This document shows positions 36,409 through 44,320 of a stretch of DNA of 64,000 nucleotides, piece after piece. The position numbers and the translations under genes are program-made. The notes under the pieces are model-generated. The model saw nothing but the letters and a program-made list of their open reading frames with translations. It was not told the DNA's origin and ran no database searches. Source of the stretch: Thiohalomonas sp041685045. GTDB taxonomy: Bacteria > Pseudomonadota > Gammaproteobacteria > Thiohalomonadales > Thiohalomonadaceae. The stretch lies in assembly GCA_041685045.1 (NCBI GenBank), contig JAWLGP010000012.1, positions 1 through 64,000 on the forward strand. The letters are read 5' to 3'. Positions within the stretch are counted from its first letter, which is position 1. Every line of letters starts with the position of its first letter.

Positions 36409-36942
36409 ATGCCAGCGAAGAAAACGGTAGCCGACACGGCTACCGCCAGCGAAAAAAAGCCCAAGGCTGCAGCCAAACCGAAGGCAGTTTCGGACGCCCA
36501 AAGCAAAGTGGCGGCCACCGGCGGTGCTGCGGACGGCTTCCGCAAGTTCGAACCCTACAAGGAGGGGAAGGGCGAGGAGTACATGAGCCCACGCATGTCG
36601 GAGCACTTCCGTCAGATCCTCCAGGCCTGGCGCCGCGAGCTGATGGAGGAGGTCGACCGCACCGTGCACCACATGCAGGATGAGGCGGCCAACTTCCCCG
36701 ATCCGAACGATCGCGCAACCCAGGAGTCCGAGTTCACGATGGAACTGCGGACGCGCGACCGTGAGCGCAAGCTGATCAAGAAGATCACCGAGTCGCTCGA
36801 CGCGCTCGATGAGGGCGAGTACGGCTACTGCGAGTCCTGCGGGGTGGAGATCGGCATCCGGCGCCTCGAGGCACGCCCCACCGCCACGCTCTGCATCGAC
36901 TGCAAGACGCTGGACGAGATCCGGGAAAAGCAGCGCGGCTGA
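36409..36942 (+). CDS. dksA: RNA polymerase-binding transcription factor DksA
   Basis: About 177 residues. An Ala/Lys-rich N-terminal extension of about 40 residues precedes the coiled coil. The coiled-coil tip is at DEAANFPDPNDRATQESEF, which has the two acidic tip residues. The zinc finger is YCESCGVEIGIRR...LCIDCKTLDE (four Cys). DksA works with ppGpp at the RNA polymerase secondary channel to adjust rRNA and amino-acid promoters. ATG at 36409 follows GGGGGA. A strong terminator follows. gluQ lies just downstream, the usual linkage, though with a nitroreductase gene inserted. Confidence 0.96.
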   Translation: MPAKKTVADTATASEKKPKAAAKPKAVSDAQSKVAATGGAADGFRKFEPYKEGKGEEYMSPRMSEHFRQILQAWRRELMEEVDRTVHHMQDEAANFPDPNDRATQESEFTMELRTRDRERKLIKKITESLDALDEGEYGYCESCGVEIGIRRLEARPTATLCIDCKTLDEIREKQRG

Positions 36943-36967
36943 ACGGCGGCGCTGAGGGGACCGAACG

Positions 36968-36989
36968 AGGGGGCTGCGGCCCCCTTTTT
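36968..36989 (+). terminator. Rho-independent terminator after dksA
   Basis: Stem AGGGGGC (36968-36974), loop TGCG, stem GCCCCCT (36979-36985), then a T run. It lies 26 bp after the dksA stop. Confidence 0.9.
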
Positions 36990-37007
36990 CGTTTATGTAG
37001 TTGATTT

Positions 37008-37148
37008 GATCCGCAAGTGAACGCGAATAAGATCAAACGCAAAGGCGCAAAGACGCAAAGGTCGCAAAGCAAAACCGGTTAGAAATAAAACCTTGCGTTC
37101 TTTGCGCCTTTGCGTTGAAGCTTTTGCCTTCGCGTTCATTTGCGGATC
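37008..37148. repeat. Nested repeats: GATCCGC-family element containing a GCAAAG-family copy
   Basis: Outer arms GATCCGCAAGTGAACGCGAA (37008-37027) and TTCGCGTTCATTTGCGGATC (37129-37148) match at 19 of 20 positions. The inside is a GCAAAG-family hairpin: ATCAAACGCAAAGGCGCAAA (37030 on) against TTTGCGCCTTTGCGTTGAAG (to 37120). A GATCCGC-family element without this insert is at 44200-44318. The element ends about 20 bp before the nitroreductase gene. Confidence 0.75.
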
Positions 37149-37169
37149 CCTTCCCAATAGAGGCTAGCG

Positions 37170-37835
37170 ATGGACGTCATTGAGGCACTAAGGCAGCGGG
37201 CCTCGACCCGCGCCTTTCTCGACCGCGAGGTGCCGCGGGAACTCATCGAACAGGTACTGGACGCGGCCCGCTGGGCGCCGTCCGGCGTCAACATCCAGCC
37301 GTGGCAGGTGGTGGTGGTCACGGGCAAGGCCAAGGCCCGCTTGGGGGAGGCAATCATCGCCGCCCGCGAGGCCGGTGTGCCGGACAACCCCGACTATACC
37401 TACTACCCGGCGGAGTGGATCGAACCGTTCAAGGAGCGGCGCAAGCGCAGCGGGCTGGCGCTCTATGGCGCGCTCGGCATCGGCCGGGACGACGCCGAGG
37501 CGCGCAAACAGGCCTGGTATGCCAATTACCGGTTTTTCGACGCCCCGGTCGGTCTGCTGTTCTTTATGGACCGCAGCCACGGCCAGGGGGCTTGGCTGGA
37601 CATGGGGATCTTCCTCCAGAGTGTGATGCTGGCGGCCACCGGGCTGGGCTTGGCCACCTGCCCACAGGCATCCCTGACGGATTATCCCGACCTCATTCGC
37701 GACCAGTTGGATGTGGACCCCCGGCGGCTGCTGATCACCGGTATGGCGCTCGGCTATCCCGACCCGGCGGTGCCGGTGAACCGCTTCCGCACGGAGCGGG
37801 AACCCGTGGGCGCCTTCACGCGCTGGTACGAATAG
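37170..37835 (+). CDS. Nitroreductase-family flavoprotein
   Basis: About 221 residues. N-terminal FMN-binding RQRASTRAFLDREVPRELIEQVLDAARWAPSGVNIQPWQVVVV is the classic nitroreductase signature, followed by SVMLAATGLGLATCPQASL and GMALGYPDP. Expected to be an FMN-dependent NAD(P)H oxidoreductase dimer. The physiological substrate is unknown. It starts soon after a nested repeat element and ends nine bases before gluQ, so the two are probably co-transcribed. Confidence 0.9.
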   Translation: MDVIEALRQRASTRAFLDREVPRELIEQVLDAARWAPSGVNIQPWQVVVVTGKAKARLGEAIIAAREAGVPDNPDYTYYPAEWIEPFKERRKRSGLALYGALGIGRDDAEARKQAWYANYRFFDAPVGLLFFMDRSHGQGAWLDMGIFLQSVMLAATGLGLATCPQASLTDYPDLIRDQLDVDPRRLLITGMALGYPDPAVPVNRFRTEREPVGAFTRWYE

Positions 37836-37844
37836 AGAGGAACG

Positions 37845-38747
37845 ATGTACGTCGGCCGCTTCGCGCCCTCGCCCACCGGACCGCTGCACTTCGGTTCGCT
37901 GGTCGCCGCGGTCGGCAGCTATCTGGAGGCGCTCCACCATGGCGGGCGCTGGCTGGTCCGCATAGAAGACATCGACCCACCGCGCGAGGTCGCCGGGGCG
38001 ACCGGCGCCATCCTGCAAACCCTGGAGGCGTACGGCTTCGAGTGGGACGGCGAAGTGATGTTCCAGAGCCGCCGCGGCGAAGCGTACGAGACGGCGATCG
38101 AGACATTGCGGCGCCAGGATCTGGTCTACGGCTGCACCTGTTCCCGTCGGGCGATCGCCGAGGCCGCCGCCGCACGCGACCTCGGCCCCTCGGTTTACCC
38201 CGGCACTTGCCGGAACCGCCGCTCCCCCATCCGACCGGGAACGGCGATTCGGGTGCGGGTAACCGACGAGTCGCTGGCCTTCGAAGACGCGCTGCAAGGC
38301 CGTTTCGCACAGCGGCTGGAGCGAGAGGTCGGCGATTTTCCGATCCGGCGGGCGGACGGGCTTTTCGCCTACCAATTGGCGGTGGTGGTGGACGACGCCG
38401 CTCAGGGCATCACCCACGTGGTCCGCGGCAGCGACCTGCTCGACTCCACGCCCCGGCAGATCCACCTGCAACGCCTGCTCGAGCTGCCCACGCCCGAATA
38501 CCTGCACCTGCCGGTGGCGGTCGACGGGGCCGGCCAGAAACTGAGCAAGCAGAACCTCGCCCCACCCCTGGACGACGCCCACCCTGTCCCGTCGCTGATC
38601 GCCGCCCTGGCGTTTCTGGGCCAGGAACCCCAGACGGACCTGGCCGATGCCGATTTGAGCGCCGCCTGGCGCTGGGCGCGGGAGCACTGGGAGCCGGGAC
38701 GTATTCCCCGACGTCTGGCGGTTTCCGTGAAACAGATTGACGGATAG
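37845..38747 (+). CDS. gluQ: Glutamyl-Q tRNA(Asp) synthetase
   Basis: About 300 residues. RFAPSPTGPLHFGSLVAAVGSYLEA holds the HIGH-like motif. Zinc ligands are in YGCTCSRRAI and VYPGTCRN. The KMSKS-like loop is GQKLSKQNLAP. The anticodon-binding domain of glutamyl-tRNA synthetase is absent, which identifies GluQ (YadB). It attaches glutamate to queuosine in tRNA(Asp). GAGAGGA ribosome site directly upstream. The dksA-gluQ neighbourhood is conserved in gammaproteobacteria. Confidence 0.95.
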   Translation: MYVGRFAPSPTGPLHFGSLVAAVGSYLEALHHGGRWLVRIEDIDPPREVAGATGAILQTLEAYGFEWDGEVMFQSRRGEAYETAIETLRRQDLVYGCTCSRRAIAEAAAARDLGPSVYPGTCRNRRSPIRPGTAIRVRVTDESLAFEDALQGRFAQRLEREVGDFPIRRADGLFAYQLAVVVDDAAQGITHVVRGSDLLDSTPRQIHLQRLLELPTPEYLHLPVAVDGAGQKLSKQNLAPPLDDAHPVPSLIAALAFLGQEPQTDLADADLSAAWRWAREHWEPGRIPRRLAVSVKQIDG

Positions 38748-38775
38748 CGCCTCCAGAGCCTCGGCGATGGAATTC

Positions 38776-39093
38776 AACAGGATTAACAGGATTTTTCAGG
38801 ATTTACAGGAAAACCCAGGTTGAGGTTTCTGGGGTCGAGACGCTGGTTAAATGACTCATGCACGGATGTCTGCCTTTATCCCAGGGTGAACGCATACTAA
38901 CGTCACGGCCGTGCTGCATGCGATGTAAGTCCTTGAAAGCAGGTACGCTGTAAATACATCCCTGTACGCGTCGACGGCCGCATCCCTGCGGCCGACGACC
39001 TGCTTTCAAGGACTTACATCGCTCTTCGGTGAGTATGCGTTTACCCTGGCCTTTATCCTGTTAATCCTGAAAAATCCTGTTAATCCTGTTAAA
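38776..39093. repeat. CAGGAT-family inverted repeat, copy 2, interrupted by a MITE-like element
   Basis: Left arm AACAGGATTAACAGGATT with CAGGATTTACAGG (38776-38811). Right arm ATCCTGTTAATCCTGAAA with two further ATCCTG units (39054-39090). The MITE-like copy C lies between them, at the right shoulder, with GCCTTTATCC on both sides. Compare the uninterrupted copy at 34107-34290. Confidence 0.8.
38882..39048. mobile_element. MITE-like element, copy C (complete)
   Basis: Terminal inverted repeats CAGGGTGAACGCATACT and AGTATGCGTTTACCCTG. A perfect internal pair of 24 bp lies at 38921-38944 and 38998-39021, and a central palindrome CGGCCGCATCCCTGCGGCCG at about 38975. Total 167 bp, with no coding capacity. 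Flanked by GCCTTTATCC at 38872-38881 and 39049-39058, a 10-bp direct repeat that looks like a target-site duplication. It probably moved with a transposase supplied in trans. Confidence 0.8.
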
Positions 39094-39169
39094 TATACGT
39101 GATTCCGGTCGCTTCTTCGGGCCACCGAACCCCCTAGAATCGGCCGGAGCCCGCAGCAACACCACGGAT

Positions 39170-39676
39170 ATGAGCGCCACCTCCCTCCCCAAAGGCCTCA
39201 AACAACTCGGCGCCGGGCCGGGTTTTCGTGACCGCATTTGTTCGATGCTGGAGCAGATTGCGATGCTCAGCGACTTCTCCCATCGGGAGTTGGAGACCCT
39301 GGCCGACTACATGCATGCCTTCGAGGCGATCCCCGGTACGGAGATCTTCCGTGAAGGCAATCACGACAGCTTTCTTTGCCTGGTGGTGGAGGGCAAGCTC
39401 GACGTGGTCAAGGAACGTGACGAGGGTCAGCAGCGGCACATCGCCACCATCCGTGCCGGCAAGGTGATCGGCGAGATGTCGATCATCGACGAACAGCCCC
39501 ACTCGGCGACCGTGGTCGCCAAGACCGAATGCACACTGTTGCTGTTCACCAAGCGCAGCTTCCTGCGCATCGCCGAGGCCCACCCGGGGCTCGCCTTCCG
39601 CGTCCTTTGGAAGATGTCGCAACTGCTGAGCCACCGCCTACGCCAGACCAGCGGCAAGCTGGTCGACTACCTTTAG
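39170..39676 (+). CDS. Cyclic nucleotide-binding domain protein
   Basis: About 168 residues consisting of one CRP-type beta-roll with no DNA-binding domain: LADYMHAFEAIPGTEIFREGNHDSFLCLVVEGKLDVVKE, and the phosphate-cassette region RAGKVIGEMSIIDEQPHSATVVAKTECTLLLFTKRSFL. The cassette GEMSIIDEQPHSA contains the expected E but the ligand Arg is replaced by His, so the ligand may differ from cAMP. It lies just upstream of the CbrX-CbrA-CbrB-like operon in the same direction, but separated by a palindromic operator-like site. Confidence 0.85.
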   Translation: MSATSLPKGLKQLGAGPGFRDRICSMLEQIAMLSDFSHRELETLADYMHAFEAIPGTEIFREGNHDSFLCLVVEGKLDVVKERDEGQQRHIATIRAGKVIGEMSIIDEQPHSATVVAKTECTLLLFTKRSFLRIAEAHPGLAFRVLWKMSQLLSHRLRQTSGKLVDYL

Positions 39677-39707
39677 CCGGCTTCGGAGTCGACTATTCAA
39701 CCCCCCG

Positions 39708-39724
39708 TGTTACGTTCCGTAACG
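39708..39724. promoter_or_regulatory. TGTTAC-N5-GTAAC(A/G) palindrome upstream of the CbrXAB-like operon
   Basis: TGTTACGTTCCGTAACG matches at 11 of 12 arm positions the two perfect copies at 49176-49215. It ends 42 bp before the GTG of the small gene. Downstream, TAAGCTATAG (39733-39742) could hold a -10, so a protein bound here could touch the operon's own promoter. No sigma-54 match was seen. I infer autoregulation by the CbrB-like activator. Confidence 0.6.
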
Positions 39725-39766
39725 CCGACTGGTAAGCTATAGCGGCTTCCAGAAGACGGCGTATCC

Positions 39767-39937
39767 GTGGAAAAGACCATTCTCCTGCTGCTGTTCGCGC
39801 TTCTGCTGCTGGTCTCGCCGCTGGTGAGCTACTGGGCGGCGGACGACAGCCCGTGGTATCTGCCCTACCTGCTGTGGGGCGCGATCATCGGCCTGACGGC
39901 GTGGCTGCAACAAAAGGCGCGCGGCGATGACCTTTGA
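39767..39937 (+). CDS. Small membrane protein, CbrX-like
   Basis: Too short for the usual length cut-off: 56 residues from GTG at 39767, MEKTILLLLFALLLLVSPLVSYWAADDSPWYLPYLLWGAI and a short basic tail. Two membrane helices. Its last 11 bases overlap the start of the sensor kinase gene. In Pseudomonas a small ORF (cbrX) overlaps cbrA in the same way and couples its translation. The conserved position and amphipathic sequence argue that it is real. Its function beyond coupling is unknown. Confidence 0.75.
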   Translation: MEKTILLLLFALLLLVSPLVSYWAADDSPWYLPYLLWGAIIGLTAWLQQKARGDDL

Positions 39938-42869
39938 GCTGTGGCAGCTGTTCCTCGCCGGCGTCGCCTACCTGCTGGTGCTGTTTCTGGTGGCCTACAG
40001 TGCCGAGCGCGGCTGGCTCCCCTCCGGTTTGGCACGCCACCCGATCACCTACGTGCTGTCGCTGGGCGTCTACGCCACCTCCTGGACCTACTACGGCAGC
40101 GTCGGCTTCGCCGAGGAGTGGGGCTACAACTTCCTCACCATTTACCTCGGTGTGACCTTGGCGTTTGCACTGACGCCGATCCTGTTGCAACCGATCCTGC
40201 GGCTGACGCGGGAGTTTCAGCTTGCTTCTCTGGCTGACCTGTTCGCCTTCCGCTACCAGAGCCAGCTGGCCGGGGTCCTGGTTACGCTATTCATGCTGGC
40301 CGGCACCCTGCCCTATATTGCGCTCCAGATCCGGGCGGTCACCGAGTCGCTGCAGGTGCTGACCAGTGAGTCGACGCCGGGCCTCATCGCCCTGGGGTTC
40401 TGTCTCACCATCATCCTGTTTGCGGTTCTGTTCGGCGCGCGCCACATCTCGGCCCGTGAGCGGCACGAGGGCCTGGTGGTCGCCATCGCTTTCGAATCCC
40501 TGGTCAAGCTGGCCGCCCTGCTCGCCGTCGGCCTGTTCGCGGTATTCGGCGTATTCGACGGGCTGGGCGGCCTGAACAGCTGGCTGCACGATCATCCGGA
40601 AGCGACCGAGGCACTGTACCGACCGGTGCGGGAGGGGCCCTGGGCGACGCTGCTGCTGTTGGCCTTCGCCGCGGCATTCCTGCTGCCACGCCAGTTCCAT
40701 ATGATTTTTACCGAAAACCTCAACGAGCGCTCCCTCGGTTTCGCCAGTTGGGCGTTCCCGCTGTTTCTGCTGTTGCTGAACCTGGCCATCCCTCCCATTC
40801 TGTGGGCCGGCAGCATGTTGCAGCCAGGCACCTCGGCCGATTTTTTTGTGCTCGGCATCACCCTGGAGAGTGGCTCGACCTGGCTGCCGATCATGACCTT
40901 CATCGGCGGCGTCTCCGCCTCCAGCGCCATGATCATCGTCACCACCCTGGCGCTGGCCGCCATGAGCATGAACCATTTGGTGCTGCCGGCCAGCTTTCCG
41001 CCACGACTCAAACCGGACGTCGATCTCTACCGCTGGCTGCTGTGGGGCCGGCGCGTGCTGATCGCCCTGGTGATCCTGGCTGGCTACGGTTTTTACCTGC
41101 TGCTGGAGCGCAACCAGGGTCTGGCCAAACTCGGGCTCATCTCCTTCGTGGCAGTGGCACAGTTCCTGCCGGGGATCATCGGTCTGCTCTATTGGCGGCG
41201 GGCGACCCGTGCCGGCTTCCTGGTCGGGCTCGGCGGCGGGGCCGCGGTGTGGACCTTCATGCTGCTGTTGCCCCTGTTTGGACAGGGGGGTTGGTCCGGT
41301 GTGACCGGCGAGCCCTGGAGTGCCGCCACATTCTGGTCCTTGGCTGTCAACTTCACCCTGTTCGCGCTGGTGTCGATGCTGACCCGGCCGACCACCTCCG
41401 AAACCGAGGCGGCCCAGGCCTGTTGCAAGGAGAATCTCGGTCCGCCGCCGGGACTGCTGGTGGCCGACTCGCTGCAGCAAATACGGGATCAACTCGCCCT
41501 GATCACCGGACCGGAGATGGCCGCCCACGAGGTCCAACGCGCCCTTGCCGACCTCAATCTGGCCGATGCGCCATTACCCGCGACCGACTTGCGTCAGGTG
41601 CGTGACCGCATCGAACGCAACCTGTCAGGGCTGCTGGGTCCCATGCTGGCCCGCATGATTGTCGATGACCGCCTGCGCATGGACCCGCAGGCGCGCACCG
41701 CCCTCTCCGCCAGCGTCCGCTACATGGAACAGCGCCTGGAGGATTCCCGCACCCGCCTGCGCGGCCTGGCCGCCGAACTGGACGACCTGCGCCGCTATCA
41801 CCGTCAGGTACTGCAGGACCTGCCGCTCGGTGTCTGTTCCCTGGGACCGGACCGGGAGGTGGTGAGCTGGAATCTGGCGATGAGCGTGATCTCCGGGATC
41901 GGCGCCAGTGAGGCGGCGGGCAGGCCTCTGAAGGAGCTTCCCGAGCCCTGGTCCGGCCTGCTGTGCGGTTTCCTGCGGGCCCATGACAACCATCTGCACA
42001 AAGTCAAGATGCGGGAAGAGGCGCGGGTCCGCGTTTTCAACCTGCACAAGGCGGCCATCGAGGATGGAGCATCCGGCGGCGGCGCGGGCGGCACCGTGAT
42101 CCTGGTCGAAGACCTGACCGACATGCACCGACTGGAATCGGAACTCGCCCATAGCGAGCGCCTTGCCTCCATCGGCCGGCTAGCGGCAGGGGTGGCCCAC
42201 GAAGTGGGCAACCCGGTCACCGGTATCGCCTGCCTGGCGCAGAACCTGTTGAGTGACCGGGACGACGAACTTACCGAAGAGGGGCTCACCGAGATCCTCG
42301 CCCAGACCCGACGCATCACCGCCATCGTACAGTCCCTGGTGACCTTCTCGCACAGCGGCACCGTGGCCGACCACGCACCGACCATCACCGATCTTTCCGA
42401 CAGTGTCGATGAGGCGGTCCGGCTGGTGAGGCTCAGTCACGCCGGTAAACAGCTGGAATTCGAGGACCGTTGTGAGGCGGGCTATCGGGTGCTCGGCGAT
42501 CGCCAGCGGCTGACCCAGGTATTCGTCAACCTGCTCAGCAATGCCTGCGACGCCTCGCGGCCCGGCGATCGCATCACCATAGAGTGCCGTCGCCTCGGCG
42601 ACTACCTGGAGGTCACGGTCGAAGATCAGGGTTTCGGGATCCCGGAGGAGATCCTCGACCACGTATTCGAGCCCTTCTTTACCACCAAAGAGCCGGGGGA
42701 AGGCACCGGCCTCGGTCTGCCCATGGTGTACAACATCGTGCATGAACACTCCGGCACCGTGGACGTGGACAGCCAACCGGGGGCAGGTACCCGCGTGCGG
42801 GTACGTCTACCGGCCGCCGACGACAACAGCATCTTTTCCGCCCCCCCGCTGGAGAACCTCACGGTATGA
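39927..42869 (+). CDS. cbrA: SLC5/STAC/PAS sensor histidine kinase, CbrA-like
   Basis: About 980 residues, close to Pseudomonas CbrA. An N-terminal sodium:solute symporter (SLC5-like) domain of 13 or so helices covers about 1-480. A STAC linker is at about 500-590. A PAS domain (LPLGVCSLGPDREVVSWNLAMSVISG) is at about 630-740. HisKA has His in LAAGVAHEVGNPVTGIACLAQNL. HATPase has NLLSNACDAS, DQGFGIPEE and GTGLGLPMVYNIVHEH. The kinase likely senses a transported or bound nutrient. It overlaps the response regulator gene by four bases. The CrbS group of acetate sensors shares this N-terminus, but its partner is a LuxR-type regulator, not the NtrC type found here. Confidence 0.85.
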   Translation: MTFELWQLFLAGVAYLLVLFLVAYSAERGWLPSGLARHPITYVLSLGVYATSWTYYGSVGFAEEWGYNFLTIYLGVTLAFALTPILLQPILRLTREFQLASLADLFAFRYQSQLAGVLVTLFMLAGTLPYIALQIRAVTESLQVLTSESTPGLIALGFCLTIILFAVLFGARHISARERHEGLVVAIAFESLVKLAALLAVGLFAVFGVFDGLGGLNSWLHDHPEATEALYRPVREGPWATLLLLAFAAAFLLPRQFHMIFTENLNERSLGFASWAFPLFLLLLNLAIPPILWAGSMLQPGTSADFFVLGITLESGSTWLPIMTFIGGVSASSAMIIVTTLALAAMSMNHLVLPASFPPRLKPDVDLYRWLLWGRRVLIALVILAGYGFYLLLERNQGLAKLGLISFVAVAQFLPGIIGLLYWRRATRAGFLVGLGGGAAVWTFMLLLPLFGQGGWSGVTGEPWSAATFWSLAVNFTLFALVSMLTRPTTSETEAAQACCKENLGPPPGLLVADSLQQIRDQLALITGPEMAAHEVQRALADLNLADAPLPATDLRQVRDRIERNLSGLLGPMLARMIVDDRLRMDPQARTALSASVRYMEQRLEDSRTRLRGLAAELDDLRRYHRQVLQDLPLGVCSLGPDREVVSWNLAMSVISGIGASEAAGRPLKELPEPWSGLLCGFLRAHDNHLHKVKMREEARVRVFNLHKAAIEDGASGGGAGGTVILVEDLTDMHRLESELAHSERLASIGRLAAGVAHEVGNPVTGIACLAQNLLSDRDDELTEEGLTEILAQTRRITAIVQSLVTFSHSGTVADHAPTITDLSDSVDEAVRLVRLSHAGKQLEFEDRCEAGYRVLGDRQRLTQVFVNLLSNACDASRPGDRITIECRRLGDYLEVTVEDQGFGIPEEILDHVFEPFFTTKEPGEGTGLGLPMVYNIVHEHSGTVDVDSQPGAGTRVRVRLPAADDNSIFSAPPLENLTV

Positions 42870-44188
42870 GCCGGATCCTGATCGTCGAAGACGAGGCAAT
42901 CATCCGTAAATCCCTGCGCCGACTGCTGGAGCGTCACGGCCACGCGGTCAACGAGGCCGGTTCCGTAGCGGAGGCCGAGGCCTACCCGCTGGCCGATTTC
43001 GAGCTGATCATCACCGACCTGCGCCTGCCCGGCGCTCCCGGCACCGACATCATCAAGAACGCTGGCGACGCTCCGGTCTTGATCATGACCAGCTACGCCA
43101 GTGTGCGTTCGGCGGTGGAGTCGATGAAGCTGGGCGCGGTCGACTACATCGCCAAGCCGTTCGACCATGACGAAATGGTGATGACGGTCGATCGTATCCT
43201 CAAGCAGCGCGCCCTTGCCCGCCAGAATGAGGTGCTGCGCTCCGAACTGTCACGCGCCTATCCCATCGAAGGCATGATCGGCTCCTGCCCGGCGATGCAG
43301 GAGGTGTTCGGACGCATTCGCAAGGTGGCGCCGATGGACACCACCGTGCTCATCCTGGGCGAATCCGGCACCGGCAAGGAGCTGGTCGCCCGCGCCCTGC
43401 ACGCCCAGAGCGGCCGCCATGACGCCCCGATCATCACCGTCAACTGTGCCGCGATCCCGGAGGGGCTGATCGAATCGGAGCTGTTCGGCCACGAGAAGGG
43501 GGCCTTCACCGGCGCCATCGGAACCCACCGGGGCCTGGTGGAGGCGGCGGACGGCGGCACCCTGTTCCTGGACGAGATAGGTGAACTGCCGCTGGAGGCG
43601 CAGGCGCGGCTGCTGCGGGTCCTGCAGGAGGGCGAAATCCGACGCGTCGGGGCCACTCAGTCGCGCAAGGTCAACGTCCGCCTGGTAGCAGCGACCCACC
43701 GTGATCTACAACAGCGGGTGAGCGACGGGCTGTTTCGCAACGACCTCTACTTCCGCCTGCATGTGATGGAGATCCGGCTGCCGCCTCTGCGCGAGCGCGG
43801 AGCGGACATCGCCAGCCTGGCGCAGGTACTGCTGGAGAAAACCTGTCGCAAGCTGAACCGGCCGCCGCTGGCGTTCTCGGACGCTGCGCTGGAGCGGCTC
43901 CAGGCCCACAGTTGGCCGGGCAATGTCCGGGAACTGGAAAACGCGATCGAGCGTGCCGTGATCCTGGCGGAAAAGGCGGTCATCGATCCCGACCTGCTTG
44001 CCCTTGAAGACTCGCCGGGGTCGACCCCGGCAGGTGGAGAGGCGCTCTCACTGGACGAGTATTTCGTCACCTTCGTACGTGAGAACGAGGGACGAATGAC
44101 CGAGACCGATTTGGCCCGCCAACTCGGGATCAGCCGCAAGACCCTCTGGGAGAGGCGCCAGCGCCTCGGTATACCGCGCCAGCGGTGA
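42866..44188 (+). CDS. cbrB: NtrC-family sigma-54 activator, CbrB-like
   Basis: About 440 residues. Receiver domain with acidic pocket in ILIVEDEAII, phospho-Asp in LIITDLRLPG, and lysine in YIAKPFD. AAA+ domain has Walker A LGESGTGKELVARAL, GAFTGA loop in EKGAFTGAIGTHRG (contacts sigma-54) and Walker B GGTLFLDEIGELPL. The C-terminal Fis-type helix-turn-helix is MTETDLARQLGISRKTLWERRQRLGI. Activates sigma-54 promoters after phosphorylation by the adjacent kinase. It is the most likely reader of the TGTTAC-N5-GTAACA sites in this window. Confidence 0.9.
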   Translation: MSRILIVEDEAIIRKSLRRLLERHGHAVNEAGSVAEAEAYPLADFELIITDLRLPGAPGTDIIKNAGDAPVLIMTSYASVRSAVESMKLGAVDYIAKPFDHDEMVMTVDRILKQRALARQNEVLRSELSRAYPIEGMIGSCPAMQEVFGRIRKVAPMDTTVLILGESGTGKELVARALHAQSGRHDAPIITVNCAAIPEGLIESELFGHEKGAFTGAIGTHRGLVEAADGGTLFLDEIGELPLEAQARLLRVLQEGEIRRVGATQSRKVNVRLVAATHRDLQQRVSDGLFRNDLYFRLHVMEIRLPPLRERGADIASLAQVLLEKTCRKLNRPPLAFSDAALERLQAHSWPGNVRELENAIERAVILAEKAVIDPDLLALEDSPGSTPAGGEALSLDEYFVTFVRENEGRMTETDLARQLGISRKTLWERRQRLGIPRQR

Positions 44189-44199
44189 TCGATGGGATC

Positions 44200-44318
44200 G
44201 ATCCGCGAATGAACGCGAATAAACGCAAATAGAATTTGGGGTACGATTCATCGCGCGGGGCGGTGCATCTCAATCCACTTCCCAAAAGCCGGAGCTCATT
44301 CGCGTTCATTTGCGGATC
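44200..44318. repeat. GATCCGC-family inverted repeat (without insert)
   Basis: Arms GATCCGCGAATGAACGCGAA (44200-44219) and TTCGCGTTCATTTGCGGATC (44299-44318) match at 19 of 20 positions and enclose about 80 bp. The element fills the gap between the CbrB-like gene and the convergent epimerase gene and could form a bidirectional terminator-like hairpin. Confidence 0.75.
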
Positions 44319-44320
44319 AT

